64,000 nt of DNA from positions 95,657,470 through 95,721,469 of the forward strand of contig CM060175.1 in NCBI GenBank assembly GCA_030549775.1. The letters are read 5' to 3'. Within the stretch, counting starts at the first letter, position 1. The number at the start of each line of letters is the position of its first letter. The DNA is from Tamarix chinensis. Lineage: Eukaryota > Streptophyta > Magnoliopsida > Caryophyllales > Tamaricaceae. Shown piece after piece: positions 37,831 through 51,365 of this stretch. The notes beneath the pieces are model-generated. The model did no database searches and was not told the origin of the DNA. It worked only from the letters and a program-made list of their open reading frames with translations. The position numbers and the translations under genes were made by a program.

Positions 37831-38783
37831 AGAAAATATGATAAGTGTAACAATTATAAAGGGTGATTGGTGACCTAATAAGTGTGGGAGATAACTTAGT
37901 AACCTAAACCGATTAAGGGTGTGGCTAAGAACAACTTTGTGTATGTTATGTGCCTTGTGTACCATGTGTTATGCCATGTTGTGTACTTTATGCTTAATGA
38001 CTAATCATTTGTAGCACAGCTTGAAGTGGAGGTATGCTGTTGTGACTTCCTTATGGCATGTGGATGATGATTACATATGTTGTGCGTATGATGTTACATG
38101 ATGAGGCCTTCTAGGACATGCATGCTAGGAAGTTTAATAATATGATATGATATGAAAGGATAAAAATGGAAAAAAAGGAAGTGGGTTGATTTAAGGGATA
38201 TGAGATTATCTTAATTATCTCATGATCCATGAGGAGGAAAATAAAAGGTGGTTATGATCAAAATAAGCGAGTGATGCGAATCTTGCATGGAAAATTTTTG
38301 CAGTTTGCATGGGATGTATGGGGTTTGCATGGGGATGATCCTTACGTAAGAAATGTGCTAGATTTTTGAGTGGCCAACTAGGGTTTTACGGTCACATGTA
38401 TAATTGGTGAGTAGAGTGATAGGATTTGGGTTGAATCTAAATTAGATGAGGTGTTGAACGCTAAAAGAAAGGTTAGGCCACATAGGTCTAATTAGGGTTT
38501 CAAGGGAAAACCCTAGAAAGTGGTAATGAGAGAATTTGAATGTTATAAAGTGATGGGCCTTAACCCATACCTTTAGGATTTGGGTTTTCGTTATGAGTAA
38601 ATGGAAGGAGGAATGGATGTCGGAGTGTGATAAGAGGCTCAAAAGTCTCAAGATATGGGACGGGCCCTCTCGGAAGGATAAAAGTAGAGGTCAGTGACAT
38701 GCATGTCATTGGTGAAATAATTTTGAATAAGATACGAATAAGACACTAATCACTTAAAGAGGAAGATTGTTGAGCCAGATCTA

Positions 38784-39075
38784 GACCGGTCCACCGGTGA
38801 ATAATAGTGGCCAGAACATTTTGTCGTGCATGATTTCCAGTCCACCAACTATAATAGTGGGGGATTCCGTGCTCAACAAACCGAACTTAATGACGATAAG
38901 ACATGGGAAAGACACTAAGTAATTATAGTGGAACACCATGTGAGTCGGGGCCAGACCAGTCCACCGGTGAATAATAGTGGCCAAGAGCGTTCTGTTCTAG
39001 AGACCGATCCATAGGCAATAATAGTGGTCAGGAGCATTCTGCCCTATATGTATTCCGGTCCACCGGCTATAATAG
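38784..39075 (+). repeat. CCGGTCCACCGGT subterminal array of LTR A
   Basis: Five copies of a unit built on a palindrome-like CCGGTCCACCGGT followed by ATAATAGTGGCCAG begin near 38784, 38839, 38957, 39000 and 39053. Diverged forms occur at the same relative place in C (48200-48350), E (49140-49410, opposite strand) and B (41110-41575, opposite strand). Confidence 0.75.
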
Positions 39076-39744
39076 TAAGGTTCTTGCACTCACATAGATA
39101 TATAAATTTTGAGAGATGTTTGAATAATGATGGACTAATGACTTAAGGCTCAGAAGCATCGATTGTATGTTTTGACCTATTAATATTTGATGGACTTGTT
39201 AAATATGTGAATGTTATGTATGCACATCTCATTATATATGTATATAGCTTTGTATCATGTGTTGCATTGCGGGATTGCATTTTAGTGTGTTTTAAAGGAT
39301 TACTCAGTATCATAGTACTGAAGGGTTCTATTCATGGGGCTCCTGCCTATTCAATGGGCAGTGTCCCTTGCAGGTCCTTTTCAGGTGCTATTCAAGCAGG
39401 CAACGGGAAAGAGCGTAAGGAACTATCCGAAAAGTCCTACGGTTTTACTTTTTCTCTTTTTAAACCCCATTTTAATGTGGTCCTTGTTCTTGTAACCACA
39501 ACTGGTGGATTTTATTCTTGTAAATGGTCTACTGTGCTACTCTGATTTAATTATGGTTTGAGTTTCTCGTAAATTGTATTTTACACTTTTAGCCTTAGTA
39601 CCTGGTACTGAAACAGTAGGAGTAAACCAGTTTGATACTAAGTGTGGCGGTAATGTCCCTAAAATTTACAGTTTTATTATTTTGCTTCCGCTAATTCTTT
39701 TAATAAAACGAAATTTTTCAGTAGTGAATTTTGGGGGTGTTACA

Positions 39745-40483
39745 CATACATATGCTATGGGTGGCATAATAAGAGGGAATAAGAAAGATGGATAGCTCTT
39801 CAACTTTTTACCAAATCAAACACCCTTATACTTAAGGAAAATATAATGGGGCTAGATAAAATATTAGAGGAAGAAAAACAACAAAGAAAATAGGAAAACA
39901 AAAGGGAGGAGATTTAGTTTCTACAACTAGAAGAACAAGAAGTGTTCTTTAACACTTAAACAAAACTCAAAGAAAAAAGAAAAGAGAGAGAGAGGAGAGA
40001 GTAAAAATCAATAAGGGTTGAATGAATGTGGATAAATAAACACATAAAAGACATAAGGAGGGGTGAGAGGGGGTTAGTTTTGCTAAGGAGAGAGAGGTGA
40101 AGATACAACCAATACCTTCCTTCATTCACACTTGAATAAAGAGGTTGAGTGTAAGTACAAAGTGTAAGGGAGTAGATGAGAGGTGAAATGAGGTAATTAT
40201 GGCCAAGATCTTGGATAAAGGTAATGGTATAATCAAAGATATGATTCCAAAATGAGGCAAGGTAGGGGGAGAGTTAACAAGGATAAATAAAGAGCCCACA
40301 AAACAAAATAAAACAAAAAATCAACTTTAGTTGATACCTGATTGATCGCTAGTCAATCGTCCAACCCCCAAGTGCTACCCATTCTACCTTTACACCCTAT
40401 CATTAGGCCCACATGCTCCAGTTGACCGTCGACCTTCAAAATCTAATTTCTACCATTTTGACTTAGTTTACCCAATCCATCTT
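39745..40483 (-). mobile_element. LTR F2, 5' part after LTR A
   Basis: Reverse-complement matches to F1a near 2600-2800 (TATCTAG..., AGTATAAGGGTG) show that this continues the LTR interrupted by A. It is AG-rich with an (AG)n patch near 39980-40000. The family 5' end is not reached before LTR B starts at 40484, so F2 is truncated or split by B. Confidence 0.6.
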
Positions 40484-43400
40484 TGTAACACCCCAATTTT
40501 TACTATTGAAAATTTTTCGTTTTGTAGTGGAAGTAATCAAGTAAAATAGTGGGGGTTACTGTCGTGATCGATATAATTCTAGCTTATGAAACCATCCTTA
40601 CATCAATCACAAGGCTAAAAAATTTAAAGTAACACAAGAAAATTAGAATCAAAAGAATATTTATAGTACAATACTAAGTTTGCAGCCTAACTCCGAATTT
40701 AACAATACAAAATACAAAAGGGGGTACTGGGGATCAAGAGTCCAAAAGGGCATCCAGTTAAATACATAAACCGGATAACAACTACTCTTCTCTTGAACCT
40801 AGAATAGATGAATTCACTCATCCCCACATAAGGCATCATAGGCAGAATAATCATCTAACTAATCTTCTAAGACATGCACACAAGATTTAGGGCCTTCTGC
40901 TCGTGGAAATGAGCAGCATCCATAAAACGAGTGGTTAGTAAGCTACGTACTGAGTAATGGAACAATACTATCAAAATAGGGATATAAATAGAACATGTTT
41001 TCACATTAGATAATAAGGGAATAACCAAATAAGTGAAACATCTCATAAGACAAAATATGATCCAAATTCCTTTATTAAGTAAAATCCTTTTTCATTCTTT
41101 TTTATACGTTGAGTGCAGGAACCCCGCTATTCTTAAATTGATGGAACGGTCTGAAACTCTTCTCGGGGACAACACACCCTAGGCACTATTATTTCCGGTG
41201 AAATGGAGATTAAAAACATCCTCTCAGAAAAAATGCTTTTGAGCCACTATTCTCCTCGGTGGAATGGAATACATATATATAGAAAAATAGATCACCTTAG
41301 TCCTGACTCATGCATTCTTCCACTTTAAATCATTAGTATCTTTTCCATATATATACGATGAGTAGGGACCCCACTGTTCTTTATCTGGTGGAACGGACTG
41401 AAGCACCTTCTCTGGGCAAAACGCTCCCAAGCTACTATTCTTTCCAGTGGAACAGAGATTAAAAATATCTTCTCGGGGAAAAACACTCCCGAGCCACTAT
41501 TTTTTTCGGTGGAAAGGAGATTAAAAACATCCTCTTGGGGCAAAACTCTCCCGAACCACTATTCTCTCTGGTGGAATGGGATACATATATATATATAGAA
41601 AAATAGATCACCTTGACCCTACTCACGTGCTCTATCACTTTAGGTGATTAGTATCTTATTCAAGATTGATTCTCAAGCATCGTACAAATTTAAAATATAT
41701 ATACATATAGCATAGGTCCAAATCCTTAAGTCCTTTTAAGCCCTAATTACACTCCCTTTAGTATTCATTCTCCCATATTGATTAATCCACACAAATTATA
41801 TTATCTTATCTCCAAATCCCCTCATTTTTATCATATCCAATGTGCACAACCAAATTCCTATAATTATGCTTTAATAATCTCATTCCGATATGTTAATCAC
41901 AGAAATATCTAAGACCCTAATTCCATAGAATTGCCATAACACCTCCCATGAAATTTTCATGATAACCAATCCCGATAGATAACCTCTAAATCTTAAACAT
42001 GGAATAATGGTATTATCATTACAAGATAGTTTTCCCCAAATTAGCCATTAAATCATTTAAGGATCCTAAATAATAATATTACTTCCATGAATTTCTCATG
42101 CTATTATTATCATATTTTAAGCCTCTTAACACAAAATATAAATTTTTTCTTATTATCCCATAATGAACAAGTTACCCTTAAGCACAAATAAAAACCATTA
42201 TTTTTCCACACATGTTATTTTCCAAGTCCATAATTAATCATCATACCTCATGAGAATTCTTAAGTCCATTTATCAAAAACTCACTTAGCCTATATTTCAT
42301 ACCATAATACATATATTTTCACAAATATGACATTGTCACAACAAAATAATGATGTTACCTCTTGCCCACTCTTACTTTCTTTTAATAATATAATATCCTT
42401 AAATCCATATTTCATGCCATAGGATATATTTCCACAAATATGACATTATCACAACAAAATATTAATGGTACGTCTTACCCATTCTTAATTTCTTCCAATA
42501 ACATAATATCCTTAAACCCATGTTTCATACCATAAGATATAATTCCCCAAATATGACATTATCACAAAAAAATATAACATAATGGTACTTCTTACCGATT
42601 CTTACTTTCTTCCAACATAATATGCATATCATCACAAAATATCAAGATCAACACATGTTATATCATGTATAAACAATATCATGAAAAACACATATAACCA
42701 TACAAGCAAATAACATCAAAAACCCTAAACATTGAATAGTATCCTTACCAACTAGGACACTGGGCTCTAAGCTTGCAAATCCTATACTTCATCATTTGAA
42801 TCTACTGGAATACCACCTAATAAAAATAATAAATTCATAGTTAGGCTCGAAGAGTTAAAACGAAGGAGAAATCAAAGTAAAGAGGGTAAAAATAGATATA
42901 ACCATAGTCAAATGGGAGCTTGAGATGTGTGGATATGTAGAGGAATGTGTGGTGGAGCTATGGTTAAATTTTAATGGTGTTTAGACAAGGTTTGGGGGTG
43001 AAAAAAGGGGTGTATGGCCACGAAAATGAAATTGTACGACTGTGCAACAGGCGGTGCAGCTCCTGGTTGAGAGAAAAAATGTTGCACGACCAGACAGTGC
43101 GAAAGTTTTACGATTGTGCAGCAATAGGCCAAGAGGAAAAATGATGCACGGTTAGGCAGTGCAAAGGTTACACGGCTGTGGAGAAGGAGATTTTAAGTGT
43201 TGCACGACCGTGTAGTAGTGCACGGGCTGTGCACTCTGTAACACAGCAACGAATGAGGGAAAAAAGAAAGGAAAAGAGGCGGTGTTCAACGGCAATGGCC
43301 GATAATGGTAAGGGGGAAGGTTGGGGTGACCTTGGTGGTTGGTCCACCGGCCAAAGGGCGGCGAGTGGTGGCCGAGGTGGTGCACAGTGGTGGAAAGGGT

Positions 43401-44040
43401 GGTGCGCAAGCCAAAAACAGGGAAAGAAAGAAAGAAAGAAGAAGAAGAAGAAGAAGAAGAAGCAGGAGGAGGAGGAGGAGGAAAGGAGGAGGAAGAGGGA
43501 GCTCGAACAATGGCTCTTTGATACAAAGATGGGAAGAAGTAAGCAAAACTAAAGAGAAAGAAGGAGAGTGTGAAGTATATATATACACATACATGTTTGC
43601 GTGTGTGGTGTGAGTCGGGAAGGAAGAAAAGAATAGGGGTGGTGTGCGATGGTGATGGTGCAGCTACAAGGTGATGATGGTGGTGATGTTTGTAGAGGAT
43701 GGTTAGGAGTAGGGTAGTAGCTGCAGGGTGAAGGTGGTGATGGTTGATGGAGGAAGGAGGAAGGAGGAAGGAGATGGAAGAAGAATAGAAAAGGAGAAAG
43801 AAAATGAAAAAGAGAAGGGTTGAGGGATTAGTTTAGGGTAATTTTTGATTAGCTAAAGTAATTAGGATTAGTGAAAATTTTAGCGGGTTTTGATTTTTGT
43901 TTAGGAATTACGGTTTATCAAAGTTAAGGTTTCGGAATCGGTTAAAGTTTCGAGATTAAGGAGTTAGGTTAAGGCTAATATAGGATTTATTGATATTAGA
44001 ATTAAATTAGGATGCTAATGACACAGGATTAGGCTAAGCA
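40484..44040 (-). mobile_element. Solo LTR B, Del/Tekay type
   Basis: It begins TGTAACACCCCAATTTTTACT, the reverse complement of the family 3' end, so it lies on the minus strand. It is closest to LTR D: both share a GCACGACCGTG-rich block, a TAGTGTCCTAGTTGGTAAGG segment and ATTAGGrTGCTAAT near the 5' end. The match to D's 5' end stops at AAGCA (44040), so the outer 18 bp or so are missing. Its array of GG-TGGAA.G..GATTAAAAA units lies at 41110-41575. No internal region is attached. Confidence 0.75.
42290..42640 (-). repeat. Tandem array of about 118 bp units in LTR B
   Basis: Three units carry TATGACATT(G/A)TCACAA, CTTACCcATTCTTA.TTTCTT and CATATTTCATACCATA words. LTR D has a shorter related array (about 58020-58140). 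Confidence 0.7.
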
Positions 44041-44482
44041 ACACCCCAGCCCAAACACACAAAAATAACTTATCCAAGCACAAACTCCCTTTGTGTGCAT
44101 GGCTCACTATGAGCATGCATCGTGAGAAGAGTTCTAGTTTTAAAAAGTTTTCTACCAAAATTTAAATAGTGAGGATGTTTTAGTAATTTTAGAAAATAAA
44201 TATATTATTATTATTATTATTATTTATTAAATATTAATTTGGTAATTGTGCTATTATTTTTAAGTATGGAGCTTAATTAGCGGGGCCTTGTAATTTTTAG
44301 TAGGATGCTACTAATTTACATTTTTTTTTCAAAATTCATGTAACTTTTATACTCTATTAAAATGTTAGATATTACATGATAGCACATTAGAATTTTTGTG
44401 TTTGAAATATATTAAGGATTCGTTATATTAAAATTATGTGTTATTTATTATATCATGAAAATCGATTAAAAGAGCATGTTAT
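44041..44482. mobile_element. Older LTR remnant H, left flank of LTR C
   Basis: Non-coding AT-rich sequence between B and C, with an (ATT)n run near 44200-44225. The part right of C (53598 onward) is related to LTR interior sequence, and C carries near-matching flanks, so I infer this is the left part of the site into which C inserted. Confidence 0.35.
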
Positions 44483-47400
44483 TTTAATACCCCAATTTTT
44501 TAAAACCTAAAATATAATAATTAACCCATTATTTGGAATAATTTAATATTAAATTATTAATTTAATTATTTTGTGGACCTTTGATTTATAAAATGGATAG
44601 GATTATTTAATATATTTAAATAAATAATTTATTGCTTTTTATACTCTTTTATTTAAATAAATTTTCAAACCTATAATTTTACTAAAATTATCCTCTTACA
44701 TTAATGCTTTAAATTTTGAATAAGTTAATTTAATAAATTAATTTTCCCACCAACCTAATTTCTAATCCTAACTCTAAAAATTATTTTATTTTTCTTTTCC
44801 CCCTTTTCCTTTTTTCTTTTTCCTTTTTTCCTTTTCCTTTTTTCCTTTCCTTTGTCCTTCATTTTTCCCTTTCTCTCTTCTTGGACCGACTGACCTCCTC
44901 CTTTTTTTCCCTAGTTGGGCCGCTCGGCCTTCTCCTCTTCCTCGCCTGTCTAATCTGTTCTCCCTACTTTCTTCCTCTCTTTCTTTTCCTTCTTTCTCCC
45001 CCCGTTGGGCCAACCCAACCCCCTCTTCTTTTTTTCTTTTCTCCCTTACATGGGTTGGCCTATTCACTCCCTTTCTCCCCACCTGACCTTCTTCCTTCTT
45101 CCTCCTTTTATTGTCAAGCCAAATGCCCCCATGCCAGCCTCTCAACACCTCACTTGTAGCCATAACCCCTACACATACCCCCTCTCTTTCATTCCTTCCC
45201 TTCCATTTTTAGCCATGCAAACCCCCTATAAAACTCCTCCGCATGCCCCTTATTTCCCCCTTCTTCTTCTCCTCCCTACCACCGTAGGCCATGCGCTTGC
45301 AACACCCTTGCACCCACCTGCCCTACACGCCTAGCTTTTCTTCCTTCTCCTCTTCTTTTTCTTCCCCTTCTCTTCTTCTCCCCTGCCCATCTCTCCCCCT
45401 CGAGCTTTTCTCTCCTTACTCGATTGCCTTTTTCTTTCCTCCTTCCTCTTCTCCTCTAATTTTGCTTCGCATCCCCTAGCCACCATCTCTACTGCCTAAC
45501 TAGCCACCATATCGACTCCCCTGCCTCCTCTACTTCCTCCCTACACCCCCCAATGGCCACACCCTTTACCTGCAACCAACTCCCCCTCTCTTTCCTTCTT
45601 TTCTCCTCATGACCCCCTCCCTGCATGCCACCTTACACCTCCTGTTTCCCCTCTTTTGACTCTACCGAAGCCACCTGACATCACCTACCACCTTCCTACC
45701 TCACCTTGCCCAAACTCCCCTTGCATCCCCTCCTTTTCTCCCCCTTCTTTTCCCTTCTTCCTCTTCTCCCTCCCTTCTTTACACCCTCTTTCTAGCCACT
45801 GTCTACGCCGTCTCTACCACCCTGAGCCACTACACTTCGACCCTCGGTCACCAGTTACACCTTGCCTCACTCTTGCACCCAACGACCAACTCCAACTCCT
45901 CCCTCAGCCTACCACCCGAGACCTTCCCCCCTTCATCCAAACTCCTTCCACCACATTTCCACCTTCGTGCCATGCAAACTCACGCTGCTCATGCAGCGTG
46001 AATAGTGCTTCATATTTTAAGGGTATTTAACAAATTCTTTGAGGTATAATATAGTTAGTAATAATGGAATTTAAAAAGCCTTTTTGATAAAAATCATTCT
46101 TTTTAATTATCTACTACTAATATGTTACTTGTGATATTATTTTAGTTACAATTTTTACTAATCAAAGCTTAAGTTGTTAAACTAGGGTACCAGTAAAGTT
46201 TGGTTGTTGCTAGAAATAAGGTAACTGTTATACCCTACTAAAATGTATGGATTTACGTATGTTAGTACATTAGTTTTGGTATGTGTTTTGTGTGTATATG
46301 ATGGGTTGCTAATCATCTTATGATTTTTTTATGTTATGTTAGAAGATAGGAAGAAAAGTATATTATCTTATATGTAATTTGACTTGTATAGAAATGGTGG
46401 TTAAGAAAGGGGATTGTGGTTAATAATGATGTTATGTGCATAGGCATACTATGCTAAGTAAATATAAACACATGTAGTAGAAATAATATCAACATGAGTC
46501 CTAGGGGCATTTTGGTCATTTGGACATATCATAATTTTTAACACTAAATGAGAGGTTGAATGTGTTATATTCGATGCAAAAAAGGAATATGGAAATTTGG
46601 TGGGGTATAAGCATAAGTGTTAGTAGAAATATCTATAATTATGGTCTAGGGGTAATATGATAATTTTTATGTATGGTATTTTAATGAAAATGCATGATAA
46701 GTGTTGTGGGATGTTAAAAATGATGATAGGATTTTGTAGCATTAAATATTATTTTGTGTTCTAAGGATATTTTAATGTTCAGAGGGAATGACCTAAATAA
46801 ATGTGCTTGATAGGTGATAATGGGTGTTAAGAATAATAATAAGGGTTTTATGGCGTTAAATCATGCTAGTAGATCATGGATATTAATATTTCATATGCTA
46901 GGGGTATTTTAGTAATTTTACATGAAAAAGGGTAGTTTGGTAATTTTACAAGTAAGAAGGGTAATTTGGTAATTTTACAACTAAGAGGGGGTAATTTGTT
47001 AATTTTCCAAGTAAGAAGGGTATTTTGGTAATTTGACAAGTAAAAAGGGTATTTTAGTAAATTTATAAGAAGAAGGATATTTTAGTAATTTTGTAAGTAA
47101 GAAGGGGTAATTGGGTAATTTTGCATGTAATATGATAATTGGTCTAATGAACTTCCATAATAAGTAATAAGTGAAGTTAAATAAGAGAATGAAGGTTTAT
47201 GACTTTAGTATCACTTGTTTAAGTATAATCATAGATATTATAAGGCTAAGAGTATTCCCGTAAATTGGAATGTACCATAATGCACATGCATGGTCTAAGG
47301 GTAAGTTGGTAAATTGGGTTGTGTTATGATGTTATTTTCATAAACATGCAAGATGTGCCTTAATTGTTAATTATGCAGGTGGATGTGTGTTAGTTATTCT

Positions 47401-48441
47401 TGAAGTGCGAGTTAGGGTTGTGGGTGAACTGATCAATTGGTATGTAGGGTACTTTAACTTCATTATCAGTAGTATAACCATTATATGTTAATCTATTATG
47501 GTTGTTGACAAATAAAAATAAATTATATGATGAAAGTGGATGATAAGAGGAAGCCTTAGCCTTAGGGGCATTTTGGTCATTTTAACCTAAGTTGCCTAAG
47601 TTAAGTATTGGAACCTAGGATGTCCTTAGTGAACTATTTAAGTTAATATGGACAATAATACTAATAATGACTACTTAATAATAATAGAAACAAATAAAAA
47701 TGATTAAGTACATGATTGATGTGTTTTTCATGGTCACCTCAATTAAGACACTAATACTTAAAGTGAAAGACCTCGAGATCGGAAATGGTGGCTCTTTAGG
47801 GGTCGCTACCCTAAAGACGTGGTTTAGCCCACATTATTTTTATATTTTTCTGGTGTGCCTTAGTACTCTAGCCAGACTCTACATCTTACTCTATTTAACT
47901 CTACTGACCTACTTAGGGGGTATGCATACTTATGGATTAGATGTCCTTGTCGGTAGGGTATTGCGTGTCTTCATGCACCAGTGCGACTAGGGTACCTTTA
48001 TGTCTTTAGGTTGATAGTCGGGAGGCTATTGTACTACTTATATGTACTAGTATGACAGGTGTACCTTTGTATCTCCGAGTTCATGATCTCCCCCTCAAGT
48101 TAAATAAATGGAATCAATGTGCTAATTAAATGGAAAGACACTAATAACTTATAGTGGAACACTACATAGGTCAAGACCATATGGATTATATCATTTATAC
48201 CAGTCTATCGTTTATAATAGTAGCCAGGTGTGTGTTTCCCTAGAGATTATATATGTTTACCGGTCCACTGATTATAATAGTGGCCAGGTATATTTTGTCC
48301 TGGAGTTGTATATATTGTGCTCGTTCCACTGATTATAATAGTGGGGTCCCCCAAACCTACATAGATATAATTCAAGAGATGATTATGTTTAATACCTAAT
48401 TAATGGCTTAAGCCCAGATAATGATGATTATACGGTGATGA
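44483..48441 (+). mobile_element. Solo LTR C, left part
   Basis: It begins TTTAATACCCCAATTTTTT, a decayed TGTAATACCCC start, and runs through a pyrimidine tract (44780-45960), a GGTAATTT-type minisatellite (46910-47130) and a CCGGTCCACTG array (48200-48350). LTR E interrupts it. The remainder is at 52878-53597. The outer flanks GTTAT (44478-44482) and TTTAT (53598-53602) differ by one base, fitting an aged target duplication. Confidence 0.75.
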
Positions 48442-51088
48442 TGTAACACCCCAAAATTTACTACTGAAAAGTTTCATTTTATTTAAGATTTAGTAGAAGC
48501 AATTAAATCAAAACTTGTGAATTTCAGAGATGTTACCGCTATGATCAGTACAAGCTCAGCCCCCGGCTGTTCCCGTACTAACCACAAGGCTAAAGGAAAT
48601 TTAACAACCGTCATAATTCAAACTCAAAGCAAGGCTTTAATAAAGCATTAAAATAATCATAAGATAGAAATCATAGTGCGCGAAAAAGAGTTACAATCCA
48701 GAATATATAGTTAAAATTACTTAAAAGGAATAAGGTTTACAAAACAATAAAAGTTAAGTCTAGAAAATCCAATACAAAATAGAAGAACATAAGGAGGAAG
48801 TCCGGCCACGCCACTCTCAATCTCCGTGCCAAGACCATGCTCAACACTCAGCCCCGCCCGATGCCTCGTAAGCATTGAAAGCATCAAAAATAGTATCTCC
48901 GACCTGCATAAAGTCAGAGGGGCCTTCTGCTCGTGGGAATGAGCAGCACCCATAAAATGGGTGGTCAGTATGCTACGTCCTGAGTAAGGTAACCATGCAC
49001 TAAGACCAACACATAAGGGCACATAATACAAGCATGATAACATGACAGCATACAATCTTTTAGATAAATAAAGTCCAAGTTGTAGTCTGGATAAACTAAT
49101 TATTTAATCTCTGATCAATACTTGTTTCACACCATACTTTTTATCGATCCATGTGAGTACGGGAACCCTACTATTATAGCCGGTGGATCGGTCACATATA
49201 GGGTAGAACGCACCTGACGACTATTATATGCTGGTGGATCGGTCTCTAAGGCAAGATGCTCCTGGCCACTATTATGTCAGTGGATCGATTTAGCCCCGAC
49301 TCTCATGGTGTTCTACTGTAAGTACTTAGTGCCTTTTATATGTCTTATCAAACTTAGGTTTTGGTTTATCAAACTCAGGATCCCCCACTATTATAGACAG
49401 TGAATCGGTCACTTATAGGGCCCGTCCCATATCTTGAGACTTCTGCACCTCCTAACTCACCCCAACATCCTTTCCTTATTCCACTTGCTCACACTGGAGG
49501 CTCAACTCCTAAGTGTGTGGGTCAAGGCCACTACCTTATACCTCTAAGTCCACTTACAGTCTTACCCTAGGATTTTCTCCAGAACCCCTAATTTGGGCCT
49601 ATGTGGCCCATCCTTCTCTGCCTCACACAACCCAAACTGTTTTAACACCCCACACATCACAACCCTTAGATTCAACCCTCATCATTTCACTTTACTCCCC
49701 CAAATACACATGTGATCACGAAACCTTAGGTGGCCACACCAAACCCTAGTTGGCCACGCCAAACCCTAGCATCCTCCTTTCTAAATGTCACCCCTCCATT
49801 CCTCACCTTCCACTCTTGTTTTCCCATGATACCGATGCTCGCCCCACACATGACAATCCTCCATCCTCATCTTATACTCCACTCACCCTCATTTATTTTT
49901 CCTTTTTCCACCTTCTCAAATTAGGTTTTCCTCCATAACCCTAGCTCGGTTTCCTATGCACCCTTATACTATCCCACGTACTATTTTCACCCAAAGCCTC
50001 AAATCACCCAAACAACTCTTCTATTACCTTTCTCACACCCCAAGACAACTTTCCATACGTAAAGTTCACCCCCATGCGAACTCTATCCATCCCATGCAAA
50101 CCCTCAAAATTTTCATGCAAAACCCTAAAATTACCATGAAAAATCCTAGATTCCCCTATTCAAACCCTAGATTCTCCCATAAAAAGTTTTTCCACTTTAT
50201 TTTGCTTAAATTCCCCTAATGGATCATGGGATATTTATGTCAATCCTACATTCCTTGGTCAACTTACTTCCCCTTGGTCCACTCACTTTCCCATTTTTCT
50301 TTTTCATCCTTCCACCTCATATCATTACATTAATTATCCTAGCATGCATGTCCTAAAAGGGCTATATCACATCACATCACAATTCATAGCACATATATAT
50401 TGTACACATGCCATAAGAGAACACAAGAGCATACCTCAACTCCAAGCTGCGCTACACATAAAATAATTATAACAATAACACAAGATACACAACATATCAT
50501 TATACATGGCATCCAAAACATATAAGGCACATAGCATACATAAGGCCTTAGCTATACCCTTACCTAGCACGTCACCGGTTTTGGAGTACGCTCCTACACC
50601 TCCTTAGGGTTTTGACTGGTTTCACCTATAAGAGGAAAAAACTAAGGATAAGTTTTCCTCCTACCAAAAGTACTATTATTTCCTATTTTATTCTAAGATT
50701 AGGGTTACTATTATTAAAGGAAACTTTACAAGTGAAAAATAGGGTTTTTATCCTCAAGTTAGCCTACTAGATTATTACTAGTTAAAATAGGTTTATGTTA
50801 ATATTTATAGCCATATTTATATTATTAAATCTAATAGCTTTATTTCTTCTAATAATAGTACTGACACTAGTTACAACAAAAATAGTGATATTAATAATAA
50901 TAGTAATACTAATACTCCTAGTAATAAAACCCTAGTATTTTTAAGGTTAAGGCTAATAATAGGGTTAGAGATAAAATAATAATATAATAATAGTAATACT
51001 AACAAAATACTAATATTGATAATGATAACAATAATAATGATAGTAATATTTGAAATAATGATAATATAAGGGTTCAAATATTTTTACC

Positions 51089-51120
<32 letters not shown>

Positions 51121-51334
51121 ATAATAACAATGTTAATAATAAAGGCATTGGGAATAATATTAGCAATATTCGAATAATAAATAACAATAATATTATAAGG
51201 TTTGAGTATTCTTCTTTTATAGCAACAAAATGATAACATGCCAAATCTAGTATCAATAATAATAATAATCAAAATAATAGTAAAATAGGGTTTCAACCCC
51301 TTAATAAAATTAAGATTAATATTCTGAGGCTGTA

Positions 51335-51365
<31 letters not shown>

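Larger units (their letters stand above)
35235..39744 (+). mobile_element. Solo LTR A, Del/Tekay type, 4510 bp
   Basis: It starts TGTAATCCCCCG and ends GGGGGTGTTACA. It holds, in order, an AT-rich head, a pyrimidine-rich tract (35550-36660), an AT-rich body, a GGTAATTT minisatellite (37340-37830), a CCGGTCCACCGGT array (38784-39075) and a tail with CCTATTCAATGGGCAGTG near 39345. The tail may include the core promoter or R region. There is no internal region on either side, so it is solo. F2 sequence resumes at 39745. The flanking 5-mers (CGCAT, CATAC) do not match, so the duplication has decayed or was rearranged. Confidence 0.8.

Noticed and set aside
35230..39749. Target duplication for LTR A
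   Set aside because: The flanking 5-mers CGCAT and CATAC do not match, so I claim the LTR from its ends and the interrupted F2 sequence only.
43152..43613. Open frames up to 124 codons, Lys/Glu/Arg-rich or Ser/Pro-rich
   Set aside because: They fall in the purine-rich tract of LTR B with a GAA/GAG microsatellite, and no domain is present.
44786..46030. Open frames of 92-125 codons in LTR C
   Set aside because: They have the same low-complexity origin, are not conserved between the LTR copies, and show no domain.
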